A stretch of 64,000 bases of DNA from Flavobacterium franklandianum (lineage in GTDB: Bacteria > Bacteroidota > Bacteroidia > Flavobacteriales > Flavobacteriaceae), in the NCBI RefSeq assembly GCF_007097365.1, contig NZ_VJZR01000002.1, positions 79,367 through 143,366 on the forward strand, written 5' to 3'. This document shows positions 8,639-17,800 of the stretch, one piece after another. The notes under the pieces are model-generated. The model was not told the DNA's origin and searched no databases. It worked only from the letters and a program-made list of their open reading frames with translations. A program made the translations under genes and the position numbers. The stretch's first letter is position 1. Every line of letters begins with the position of its first letter.

Positions 8639-8916
8639 TTAATACAATTGTTCAGATTGATTGAATATAAATGTGATGATTTCTATTGTTTCATTTTCAA
8701 CTCTGTAAATCAAAGAAATATGTTGGTTAATTACACATTTGTGTAAATTGGCAATTTTTGATTTTGGGCAAATATGATTGTGATTTTCTACTCTATCAAT
8801 TAGTTCGATTGTTTCCTTCTCAAATAATTCGACAATATCAATATTCCATTTTTCGAAAAGTTGCTCAATAATGAAAATGTAATATTCCTTTGCAAAGCTG
8901 ACCAGACAACCTTCAT
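8639..8916 (-). pseudogene. RelE/ParE-family toxin, frameshifted
   Basis: The ATG at 8916-8914 overlaps the antitoxin stop codon (TAATG) and opens with MKVVWS, the usual start of this toxin family. That frame then runs into nonsense after seven codons and stops at codon 38. From base 8902 the next frame reads FAKEYYIFIIEQLFEKWN and continues unbroken through CPKSKIANLHKCV and HISLIYRVENETIEI to the stop at 8639, which is a clear RelE/ParE-like toxin of about 92 residues. Restoring one base near 8899 (within TCAGCTTTGC) joins the two parts as MKVVWS-x-FAKEYY. The toxin is therefore probably inactive, unless the lesion is a sequencing error. Confidence 0.72.
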
Positions 8917-9086
8917 TATTTATTTTTTAATGCTGCAATTCTCTTTTTTGCCAAAGTCATCACTTCATTATGAGAAAAACCCCTTCCATTCTCAATATCA
9001 TCAATTCCTTTTTGAATGTTTTTTTTCTCTGAAGACGAAAGGTTTTCATACCAATCTTCCTCGTTTTCAATAGATATAAAGTCCAT
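8916..9086 (-). CDS. Antitoxin of a RelE/ParE-type pair
   Basis: A 56-residue protein beginning MDFISIENEEDWYENLSS, with the motif SHNEVMTLAKKRIAAL near the end, which is common in small antitoxins of Bacteroidota paired with ParE/RelE toxins. It lies upstream of and overlaps the toxin frame, the usual order in which the antitoxin is made first. It is intact while the toxin is frameshifted. The ATG at 9086 is taken as the start; no ATG lies further upstream in frame before a stop. Confidence 0.7.
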   Translation of the reverse strand: MDFISIENEEDWYENLSSSEKKNIQKGIDDIENGRGFSHNEVMTLAKKRIAALKNK

Positions 9087-9169
9087 ACTTTTTATCAATT
9101 CTAAAAAGAACGAATATTTTTTTTTTCAATATTTATTGTTATTTTCTTCATAATGATAAAATTAGGGAT

Positions 9170-10702
9170 TTATTTTAAACCAAAAACTTCCGACTGCATT
9201 TTTTTTAATTGCTCCAAATAATCTCTTTCGTTCGACAATCTTGGAATTTTGTGTTGACCGCCTAATTTATGTTTTTCTTTCAACCAATCGTAAAATAAAT
9301 TCGGTCTGGCAAGATTAATTATCAAAGGATTCAGAGTCATATTATTGTAACGTTTCGCCTCATAATCCGAATTTAAGGATTGCAAAGTTTCGTCCAATAC
9401 TTTTTGGAAATGAGCAAGGTCATCTGGGTTTTTCTTGAATTCGATAATCCATTCATGTGCACCTTTTTCCTTGTCTTTCATAAAAACGGGAGCAACGGTA
9501 TAATCTACTATTTCGGTTCTAGTAATATGACAGGCTTTGGCAATGGCTTGATCCGTATTTTCGACCATTAGCTCTTCGCCAAAAACATTAATATGGTGTT
9601 TGGTTCTTCCAGTTACCCGAATTTTATAAGGACTCAAGGAAGTAAAACGCACCGTGTCGCCAATCATATAACGCCACAAACCGGAATTGGTGGTGATGAT
9701 GATGGCATAATTTTTAAAAAGTTCCACATCCGCTAATCGAACGGTTTTTTGATCTGGTGTTCCAAAGGTATCCATTGGAATGAATTCATAGAAAATGCCA
9801 TAATCCAACATCAACAATAAATCGCTAGAATAATTCAAATCCTGAATCGCAAAAAATCCTTCGGAAGCATTGTATATTTCGTAGTATTTAAAATCTTTTT
9901 TAGGTAAAATCTTTTGATATTGTTCTCGATACGGTTCAAAATTAACACCACCGTGAAAATACACTTCGAGATTAGGCCAAAATTCAAGTAAATTTCCTTT
10001 ACCCGTTTCTGCGAGTAATTTGTTCATTAAAACCAATAGCCACGAAGGAACACCTGCAAAACTGGTTACATTTTCGTTTTTGACTTCGTTGATTATCGCG
10101 GGAAGTTTTGTTTCCCAATCGCTCATCAACGAAATTTCCTTATTTGGCGTACTACTAAATTCTGCCCAAAGTGGCATGTTTTCGATTAAAATGGCCGATA
10201 AATCGCCAAAAGAAGTATTGTTGTCTTCATAAATTTGGGCACTTCCGCCAAGACGAAGGCTTTTGCCCAAAAACATTTCGGAATTTTCGTTGTTGTTCAA
10301 GTACATACACAACAAATCCTTGCCTGCTTTGTAATGACAATCTTCCAACGCTTCTGGACTTACAGGGATGAATTTGCTTTTGGCATTGGTCGTTCCACTG
10401 GATTTGGCAAACCATTTTATGGGGGTTTCCCAAAAAACATTTTGCTCCCCTTTTCGGGTGCGTTCTATCAAAGGCTGCAATTCTTCGTAAGTAGAAACGG
10501 GTACTCTTTCTGTAAAAGTTGCGTAAGAATGAATAGAATCATAATCGTATTTCTTACCAACAACCGTATTTTCGGCTGCTCGAATCAAATTCATTAGCAA
10601 TTCTTCCTGAACTTCATTTGGGTACTTCAAAAAAAGTTCTATTTGATGAATTCGTTGTTTTAGAACCCAAGAAGCAAATGAATTGATTACGGTTATTGGC
10701 AT
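9170..10702 (-). CDS. GH3 family acyl-acid amido synthetase-like protein
   Basis: A 510-residue member of the GH3 superfamily, adenylate-forming enzymes first known from plants where they join amino acids to auxin or jasmonate. The ATP-binding motif KSSGTTNAKSKFIPV has SSGTT at 101-105; a second motif is YNASEGFFAIQD, and the hinge region has GLWRYMIGDTVRFTS and VTGRTKHHINVFGEELM. Bacterial homologues are widespread in Bacteroidota, but their acid and amine substrates are unknown. The gene stands alone, divergent from the DUF2797 gene, with repeat-like leader DNA in front of it. Confidence 0.88.
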   Translation of the reverse strand: MPITVINSFASWVLKQRIHQIELFLKYPNEVQEELLMNLIRAAENTVVGKKYDYDSIHSYATFTERVPVSTYEELQPLIERTRKGEQNVFWETPIKWFAKSSGTTNAKSKFIPVSPEALEDCHYKAGKDLLCMYLNNNENSEMFLGKSLRLGGSAQIYEDNNTSFGDLSAILIENMPLWAEFSSTPNKEISLMSDWETKLPAIINEVKNENVTSFAGVPSWLLVLMNKLLAETGKGNLLEFWPNLEVYFHGGVNFEPYREQYQKILPKKDFKYYEIYNASEGFFAIQDLNYSSDLLLMLDYGIFYEFIPMDTFGTPDQKTVRLADVELFKNYAIIITTNSGLWRYMIGDTVRFTSLSPYKIRVTGRTKHHINVFGEELMVENTDQAIAKACHITRTEIVDYTVAPVFMKDKEKGAHEWIIEFKKNPDDLAHFQKVLDETLQSLNSDYEAKRYNNMTLNPLIINLARPNLFYDWLKEKHKLGGQHKIPRLSNERDYLEQLKKMQSEVFGLK

Positions 10703-10752
10703 TGAGATTTATGATTTTAGAGTGCTGATTCTAGATTTTAGATTTGATTATC
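10703..10752. repeat. TCTAAAATC oligomer tract before GH3
   Basis: On the minus strand the leader of the GH3 gene reads as AATCTAAAATC-like words several times. It belongs to the same oligomer family as 650-690. Confidence 0.45.
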
Positions 10753-10773
10753 GATTTACAAATACTAACTTTG
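10743..10773 (+). promoter_or_regulatory. Promoter for the DUF2797 gene
   Basis: TTTG at 10743-10746, exactly 19 bases, then TAACTTTG at 10766-10773: a full match to the Bacteroidota sigma factor consensus. It points to the gene starting at 10923, leaving a long leader. Confidence 0.65.
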
Positions 10774-10857
10774 CATTCGTATCAAAAATAGTGTTTTTTT
10801 ATAAAAAACAATTCTATTTACTATAAAGATTCTGATGTAGATGTGGTTTCCAATAAA

Positions 10858-10922
10858 AAGAAATCTAAAATTCGCACCTCAAATCTAAAATCAGAAATTG
10901 TTAATCTACAATCAGATATCAA
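10858..10922. repeat. AAATCTAAAAT oligomer tract before the DUF2797 gene
   Basis: The 65 bases before the ATG consist of imperfect repeats of AAATCTAAAAT, CTCAAATCTAAAATC and AATCTACAATC. Confidence 0.5.
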
Positions 10923-11717
10923 ATGACTTACGAAGGCACGCTTACTAAAATGCAAACCGAATTTGCAAATCCAATTCAATATTATTTGGTTTTTGAGAAT
11001 AGTTTTTTGAATGTAAATCAATTACTGAACAAGAATCTGGAAATTAATTTTGTGGGTTACCAATGTTTGAATTGTGGTAAAAAAAAGAAAATATACCGTC
11101 AGGGATTTTGTTACGATTGTTTTTATTCGAGTCCAGCCGTTGGCGATTGGATTATGAAACCCGAATTGAGCACGGCGCATCTTGGAATTCAAGATCGAGA
11201 TTTAGTGTATGAAGAAAAAGTACAATTGCAACCGCATATTGTGTATTTGGCTTTGTCCAGCGAAGTAAAAGTTGGGGTAACGAGAAAGACTCAAATGCCT
11301 ACAAGATGGATTGACCAAGGCGCATCCCAAGCCATTTCTATTGTTGAAGTTCCCAATCGATATTTGGCAGGAATTACTGAAGTCGCCTTGAAAAATCATT
11401 TTGCTGATAAAACCAATTGGCGAAAAATGCTTCAAAACGATGTAGAACAAGTAGATTTAATTGCTGAAAGATTGAAAGTCGAAAACCTGATTCCATCCGA
11501 AGTTCAGGAATATTTCTACTCAGAGAAAAATGATTTATACGAAATGCACTTTCCTGTTCTTGAATATCCGAAAAAAATAAATAGTCTGAGTTTAGAAAAA
11601 ACACCCAGTTTTCAAGGTAAATTGACCGGAATAAAAGGGCAATATTTAATCTTTGAAGACGGAACTGTTTTTAATGTCCGCAGCTCCGAAGGGTATGTGG
11701 TGCGAATTAATGTTTAA
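10923..11717 (+). CDS. DUF2797 domain-containing protein
   Basis: A 264-residue protein whose N-terminal third has a zinc-ribbon-like cysteine set, CLNCGKKKK and GFCYDCFYSSPA (residues about 43-65). The DUF2797 core follows: HLGIQDRDLVYEE, HIVYLALSSEVKVGVTRKTQMP and RWIDQGASQAI. That last stretch resembles a GIY-YIG-like fold, in which a short peptide after 'VGVT' precedes a conserved Arg. The biochemical role is unknown. No signal peptide. It has its own promoter and a hairpin behind it. Confidence 0.85.
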   Translation: MTYEGTLTKMQTEFANPIQYYLVFENSFLNVNQLLNKNLEINFVGYQCLNCGKKKKIYRQGFCYDCFYSSPAVGDWIMKPELSTAHLGIQDRDLVYEEKVQLQPHIVYLALSSEVKVGVTRKTQMPTRWIDQGASQAISIVEVPNRYLAGITEVALKNHFADKTNWRKMLQNDVEQVDLIAERLKVENLIPSEVQEYFYSEKNDLYEMHFPVLEYPKKINSLSLEKTPSFQGKLTGIKGQYLIFEDGTVFNVRSSEGYVVRINV

Positions 11718-11725
11718 AAAACAAA

Positions 11726-11758
11726 CCCTTTCAATCCAATGGCATAGGGTTGAAAGGG
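11726..11758 (-). terminator. Terminator after sppA
   Basis: Stem CCCTTTCAA/TTGAAAGGG with a 15-base loop. On the minus strand it is followed by TTTGTTTTTT, so it mainly ends sppA; it may also slow transcripts of the DUF2797 gene. Confidence 0.6.
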
Positions 11759-11775
11759 CCAACTATTAAAAAAAA

Positions 11776-13536
11776 TTATTGAATAGTAATTTCAAAAGGC
11801 ATCATGGCTTGAACTCCTTTTCGAGCTTGAACTCTTTTTATTTGTTCCATCAAACGGAAGGTTTCTTCGCCTAATTCTTCTTTGATAAAAGATTCTTTAG
11901 ATTTTGCAAAAGGGAAATTCTTAAAAATATCATTCATATCTTTTTCGAATTCTGGAAAATTCTGGGTGCCGTATTTTTTCGTTTTTGCCAAAGATGCTGC
12001 TTCTTTTATAGCATCATCCAAACCTCCAATTTTATCTACAAGACCAATTTTTAAAGCTTGTGAACCAGACCAAACTCTACCTTGCCCGATTGAATCTACT
12101 TGTGCAACAGTCATTTTTCTTCCTGCGGCAACGTGTGATACGAATGTTTTGTAAATGTGTTCGACACTTTCGAGAGTAATAGCTTTAAATTTTTCGTCCA
12201 TTGGTACAAACGGACTGTATTCTGAGGCGTTTTCATTGGTTTTAATTTGTTCGGTGTGAATGCCAATTTTTGTTGCCAATTGAGTAAAATTAGGCAATAT
12301 TCCAAAAACGCCTATCGAACCCGTAATGGTGTTGCTTTCGGCAAATATTTTATTGGCATTACAGGCAATATAATAACCTCCGGAAGCCGCATAATTCCCC
12401 ATGGAAACCACGACAGGCTTTACTTTTTTGGTCAGTTCAATTTCTCTCCAAATCAAATCTGATGTTAAAGCATTTCCGCCAGGACTATCAATTCTTAGCA
12501 CAATGGCTTTTACATTTTCGTCTTTTCGGGCTTCAATCAGAGAGCGATTCATTGAGCCTTCGCCAATGGTATTGGTATCGCCTTCACCACTCATAATTTC
12601 ACCTTGAGCATAAATAACTGCAATTTTATCTTGCGAATCGTTGCTTTCAGAAGTGGTAGCTACTTTTCGAGCATAATCTTTAATGCTTATTTTGTTGTAA
12701 TCCTCGTCTTTGTCAACTTTTAATTTTTTTCTTATTGCATCGTGGTATACATCTTCATATGCAATGACATCGACCATTTTTTCTGCTTTGGCCATTTCGG
12801 GAGTTCGAGCCATAAGTCCGTTGGCAATTTCATTTAATTTGGTTACCGAAATATTTCTACTTTTCGAAATGTCAGCTAATACGGAACTCCAAACCGAATT
12901 TAATAATGACATTGTTTGTTCCCTATTGGCTTCGCTCATTTTGTTGTCAAGGAAAGGTTCAACGGCACTTTTATATTTTCCGTGGCGGATAACTTCCATT
13001 TTTACACCCGATTTTTCTTGTAAATCTTTGAAAAACATCAATTCGGCCGATAATCCTTTGAAATCAAAATCACCTACTGGATTGATGTAAATAGTATTTG
13101 CTACAGAATTTAAATAATATTCTTTTTGTGAATAGGTATTGGCATAAGACATAACAAATTTCCCTGATTTTTTGAAGTCTTCCAAAGCATCTCTAAGTGC
13201 TTTTCTTTGCGCTATTCCTAATTCAGATTCGTTATTCAAAATCGAAATTCCTTTGATATCCTTGTCTGTTTTTGCGGCTTCAATAGCATTGATAATGTCC
13301 GAAAGACCTATATTCTCACCTTCGGATAGGATGGTTACCCATGGGTCTTTATATTTTCCAGCATAATCGTTTTTGATGTTTTCTAATTTCAATTCAATAA
13401 CCGAATCACTTTTTACGGATACTTCTTCAGAATCACCGCCAAAAACAGCAGCAATTAAGATTATTCCAAAAAAGAATAGCATCAAAAAAACGAATAAACC
13501 AACGATGGTTGCTAATACATTTCCTAAAAATCTCAT
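11776..13536 (-). CDS. sppA: Signal peptide peptidase SppA, 67 kDa type
   Basis: A 586-residue membrane-anchored serine peptidase that degrades signal peptides left in the inner membrane. An N-terminal membrane helix is at about residues 8-33. The protein has two tandem ClpP-like halves: the first holds the general-base Lys in HGKYKSAVEPF, the second the nucleophile Ser in YAASGGYYIAC with the preceding LRIDSPGGNAL motif and TGSIGVFGILPNF. This Lys-Ser arrangement across two domains is that of E. coli SppA rather than the short Bacillus type. The gene is divergent from folK-dNK. Confidence 0.94.
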   Translation of the reverse strand: MRFLGNVLATIVGLFVFLMLFFFGIILIAAVFGGDSEEVSVKSDSVIELKLENIKNDYAGKYKDPWVTILSEGENIGLSDIINAIEAAKTDKDIKGISILNNESELGIAQRKALRDALEDFKKSGKFVMSYANTYSQKEYYLNSVANTIYINPVGDFDFKGLSAELMFFKDLQEKSGVKMEVIRHGKYKSAVEPFLDNKMSEANREQTMSLLNSVWSSVLADISKSRNISVTKLNEIANGLMARTPEMAKAEKMVDVIAYEDVYHDAIRKKLKVDKDEDYNKISIKDYARKVATTSESNDSQDKIAVIYAQGEIMSGEGDTNTIGEGSMNRSLIEARKDENVKAIVLRIDSPGGNALTSDLIWREIELTKKVKPVVVSMGNYAASGGYYIACNANKIFAESNTITGSIGVFGILPNFTQLATKIGIHTEQIKTNENASEYSPFVPMDEKFKAITLESVEHIYKTFVSHVAAGRKMTVAQVDSIGQGRVWSGSQALKIGLVDKIGGLDDAIKEAASLAKTKKYGTQNFPEFEKDMNDIFKNFPFAKSKESFIKEELGEETFRLMEQIKRVQARKGVQAMMPFEITIQ

Positions 13537-13623
13537 AATTATTTTTTTTAATAAGTAGTAAAAAGGGGCAATGTGTTACAATTTTAGATTTAAAAACGGT
13601 AAAAATAGTTATCAACACGAGTG

Positions 13624-13631
13624 CAAATATA
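13624..13631 (-). promoter_or_regulatory. Putative -7 element for sppA
   Basis: The minus strand reads TATATTTG, an exact TANNTTTG match 88 bases before the sppA ATG. The -33 element is not clear. Confidence 0.4.
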
Positions 13632-13670
13632 GTTCAATTCTGAAATTGTTTTAGTTAATTTGTGGTTATT

Positions 13671-14807
13671 ATGAAATCACAACATCAGGTCGTTTTATCG
13701 CTAGGAACCAATAAGGGCAATCGTCTTCTAAATATTGAAAATTGTATCCAATTGATTCATCAAGAAGTGGGAACGGTTATCAAAATTTCCAAATTATACG
13801 AAACACCTTCTTGGGGTTTTGACAGTGATGTGTTTTATAATTGCGCCTTAGTTTTACATACATTTAAGTCGGCGAATACCATTTTAACCAAAATTTTGAA
13901 TATTGAAAAACAATTGGGACGTATTCGTGGCGAAACTTTAGAATACCAATCTCGAATTATCGATATCGATTTGATTGCATTCAACGAAGAAATTATTGAT
14001 GCTGAAAAACTTCAAGTTCCACACCCGTTGATGCAAAATAGAAAGTTTGTGTTGATGCCCATGCTGGATTTGAATTTAAATTGGGTTCATCCTGTTTTTC
14101 ATAAAAAAATAGCGGAATTACTCGAAATTTCTCCTGACGAAAGTGTTTGTAGCGTTGTACAAAAAATGGAAATTCCTTTGGATAAAATTCCTTTGGATCA
14201 ATTCAATTATATTGCTTTTGAAGGGAATATTGGAGCAGGAAAAACAACTTTGTCCACAAAAATTGCCGAAGATTTTAATGCCAAAACCGTTTTGGAACGC
14301 TTTGCCGATAATCCGTTTCTACCTAAATTTTACGAAGATCAAAACCGCTATGCTTTTCCACTCGAAATGTCATTTCTTGCCGATAGATATAAACAATTGT
14401 CGGACGATTTAGCGCAATTCGATTTGTTTAAGGATTTTATTGTGGCTGATTATCATATTTTTAAATCCTTGATTTTTGCCAAAATAACGCTGGCCGAAGA
14501 CGAGTATCGACTCTATCGAACGCTTTTTGACATTGTTTACAGAGAAATGCCCAAGCCAGATTTGTATATTTATTTATACCAAAATACGGAGCGTTTATTA
14601 GAGAATATCAAAAAAAGAGGCAGAAGTTACGAGCAAAATATTCCGGCCGATTATTTAGACAAAATTAATAGTGGCTACTTGGATTACATCAAATCTCAAA
14701 CCGATTTGAATGTTTTGATTATCGATGTTTCGGACAGAGATTTTGTAGAAAACCAAGAAGATTATCTTTATATTTTGGAAGAAATTAGACAAAAAATTTG
14801 TAAATAA
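13671..14807 (+). CDS. HPPK (FolK) fused to deoxynucleoside kinase
   Basis: A 378-residue two-domain protein. Residues 1-160 are 6-hydroxymethyl-7,8-dihydropterin pyrophosphokinase, the folate pathway step before dihydropteroate synthase: SLGTNKGNR at the start, then RIIDIDLIAF and VPHPLMQNRKFVLMPM. Residues about 182-378 are a dNK-family deoxynucleoside kinase: P-loop FEGNIGAGKTT, LERFADNPFLPKFYED, and RGRSYEQ in the lid. It would phosphorylate pterin and a deoxynucleoside in one chain, both ATP-dependent and both linked to DNA precursor supply. The ATG at 13671 is preferred over a GTG nine bases upstream. The fusion is continuous, with no stop or frameshift at the junction. Confidence 0.92.
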   Translation: MKSQHQVVLSLGTNKGNRLLNIENCIQLIHQEVGTVIKISKLYETPSWGFDSDVFYNCALVLHTFKSANTILTKILNIEKQLGRIRGETLEYQSRIIDIDLIAFNEEIIDAEKLQVPHPLMQNRKFVLMPMLDLNLNWVHPVFHKKIAELLEISPDESVCSVVQKMEIPLDKIPLDQFNYIAFEGNIGAGKTTLSTKIAEDFNAKTVLERFADNPFLPKFYEDQNRYAFPLEMSFLADRYKQLSDDLAQFDLFKDFIVADYHIFKSLIFAKITLAEDEYRLYRTLFDIVYREMPKPDLYIYLYQNTERLLENIKKRGRSYEQNIPADYLDKINSGYLDYIKSQTDLNVLIIDVSDRDFVENQEDYLYILEEIRQKICK

Positions 14808-14822
14808 AATCAATCTCTTTTA

Positions 14823-14847
14823 AAACCCTCACCTTCTGAGAGGGTTT
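14823..14847. terminator. Hairpin between folK-dNK and the adhesin gene
   Basis: AAACCCTC and GAGGGTTT pair around a 9-base loop in the 49-base gap between two convergent genes. Confidence 0.6.
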
Positions 14848-14856
14848 GCAGGATTC

Positions 14857-17800
14857 TTATCTTTTTAGCGAAAAATGCCCTTTTGCTTCTCTACCGTCTT
14901 CCAATTTTAGTGTGAACCAATAATCATCTGTAGGTAAAGGGACTCCGTTGAAAGTACCATCCCAACCTTGATTTAAAGAGGGAACCCATTGTTTTAAGAG
15001 TTTTCCGTATCTGTTAAAAATGTAGATTATAGATTTTGAATTAAAAGTTTGATTCACCCCTTTTACACTCCAATAATCATTATAGCCATCACCGTTTGGC
15101 GTGAAAAATTTTGGCACACCTACTATTACAATTTCTTGATTAACTGAGCCACAGCCATTTTTATCATTGACATAGACAGTATGAATTCCAGCGGGAACAT
15201 TGTTAAAGAAATTAGAATCCTGCCAAAATCCATTGGGTTCATCAATACTGTATTCGTATAATCCGGGTCCGGTTACGTTAACAGTTACGGTATTTACATC
15301 GGTTAAATCTACAACATCAACAGAGACAATACTTGCTTTATTAGAAGCGGTAACAGTTATGGTTCGAATCCTGCTGCATCCCAAATTATTGGTAACTTCT
15401 ACAGTGTAAATTCCTTCTTCATTTACATCTAATGTTGGCGAATTAGTGCCAATTGGGTTTCCATCTTTTGTCCAAATATAATCGTAATTGCTTGCTGGGG
15501 AACCGTCGGTAATTCCAGCATCAAGGGTTGCAAAAAAGGTCGAAAGATTAGAACATACCAATTCATTGTCAAGACCATCCAAATTCAAGTCAATATTTGG
15601 AACCGGTTTCACAACAAAATTTAATGTTGTCGATGCAGAGCAAATGGTATTGTTTGGGTTTTGAACGTTAACCGTGACTGTCTGTGTTGCTGTCGAAAAA
15701 GGATTGGACAATCCTGGCAAAAGCACATTATTTTGGTCGTAATATTTAACAATCATTCCCGTTTGTCCGCCTAGAATTGTGGTTTCGAATGTTGAGGTGT
15801 CAAAAGCAAATTTTCCGTCTTGATCGATCGGATCAGCTTCGTCATCACAAGTAGTTGTCAAAGTTGAAGGAACAGCAAAAGCTACGGGTGAATCATCTAC
15901 TATAAATTGAATGGCGACTTCGTCAAAACAGAGCTGAGGACTGTTATTAGTTACAACAGCTTTGATGGTTTGAGATGTAGAAGTGAAAGTTGGAGGAAAT
16001 GGACTTGAAATCAATACTCCATTTGCGTCTTCCAGGGGGTTATTAGTTTGGTCGAAATAAGTAACAGTTACGTTATTTTGTCCTTTTAATAAATCAGTTT
16101 CCAACGTAGAAGTATTGAAAGTGAAGATTCCATCAGTATCGTCGTCACATTGTCTAGGTATTCCTACGGAATTAGCAACAGGTAAGGCTTCAACATTTAA
16201 AGTTAAATACGGACCTAAGCCGTAACAAGCATTGTACATATCGCTATCGATACGTATCCAAATGTCTTGCGAATTGGGATAGCCAATGTTTCTGTAATTT
16301 GAAATATTGGTAATTACATTAATTTCTGCCAAGGCATCCGATTCATTTTTGTAGTAATTAATGTTGTACACTTGATTTAAGGGCAATTGGGTCAATATAA
16401 TAGCTTTGGTCGCAGAGAAATCAAAAGTAGTAATGCCATCACGATTGTTGTTGTTGGCAGTATTATTTCCATTGATATCTAAAAAATCATCGCAAACTGG
16501 TGTGAATGGAATTTTGTAGTTTGGATTAATGTTGGTGGCGGGAACTTTCAATGTTATTTTGGCAACACTTGCACAGCCAGTTATTTTATTGGATATTCTC
16601 GACCAAATGTCCATTAATGTTGGAGTCGTGTTTTCAAAAGCCAGTTCATTAAGAATTAAATCAGCGGGAACGGCATTATTTGCGCCGTTTAACGTAGTGT
16701 AATATGTAAAATTTTCATTGGCAGAATTTGTTGAAATATCAGTATTATTTACGGTTAAATTAAACAATGTCTTTCCATCTGATATAAGGTCTGTATCACA
16801 TTGAGTAATTGTAACATCGTTGACAATAGGCAATGGATTAATAGTCACTATGATTTCTGATCTTGGTCCTTCGCAACTTGTGGCTGTTATGGTTTGACTT
16901 ACATAATATTTTATTGTACCCACAGTGGCTGTCGATGGAGTGGGGCTTGTTGCGCTTGATGTACCTCCTGTTGAATTCGTGTACCAATTTAAAGTACAAT
17001 TTGCCGATGCAGTTGCTGTAAGTGGTGATGCAATTTCATTATGACAATAGTCAATATTACTTACTGTTGGAGCTGTAGGTAATGGATTTATGGTTACAAT
17101 GATTTCTGCTCTTGGTCCTTCGCAACCTGTGGAAGTTATGGTTTGACTCACATAGTAATTTGTTGAGCCTAAAGTTGTTGTTGATGGAGTTGGAGGTGTT
17201 GCGCTTGGCGTACCTCCCGTTGCTGTTGTGTACCAATTTAGAGTGCAATTTGCAGAAGCTGTTGCTGTTAAAGGCACAGCGGTTTCATTATTACAATAGT
17301 TTACATTACTCACAATTGGCGCTGTAGGCAATGGATTTACGGTTACTATTATGGCTGCTCTTGGACTTTCGCAACCGCTTATAGTATTGGTTTGACTCAC
17401 ATAATAAGTGGTAGAGCCTGCAACGGATGTAATTGGTGTAGGACTTGTAGCTGAAGCAACGCCTCCAGATGGCAAAGTGTACCAATTTAAAATGCAATCT
17501 GTCGATGAAGTTGCCGCTAAAGGAATAGCAGGTGCATTCAAACAATATAAAACAGGACTTGAAGAAGAAACAGCAATTACAGGTGGATTAGGCAAAGCTT
17601 TTATCGTGGCAATAATTTCTGTTCTTGGACCATTTGGGCAACTTCCATTTGAAGCATCTACATAATAAGAAGTTGTAGTGGTAAGAGTTGGAGTTGTAAA
17701 TGAATTTCCTGTAAATAATTTTGTCCCTCCAGTTGGGGTTTCGTACCAATCTACGGCGCCATCAGTTGCAGTTGCTTGAAGAGTTAGACTTCCTGAACCA

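Noticed and set aside
10235..10597. 120-codon open frame on the plus strand
   Set aside because: It lies wholly opposite the GH3 gene, which has strong family motifs; the plus-strand product has no recognisable domain or start context.
12710..13090. 126-codon open frame on the plus strand
   Set aside because: Opposite strand of sppA, a well-supported gene; low-complexity Ser/Leu/Ile composition typical of a shadow frame.
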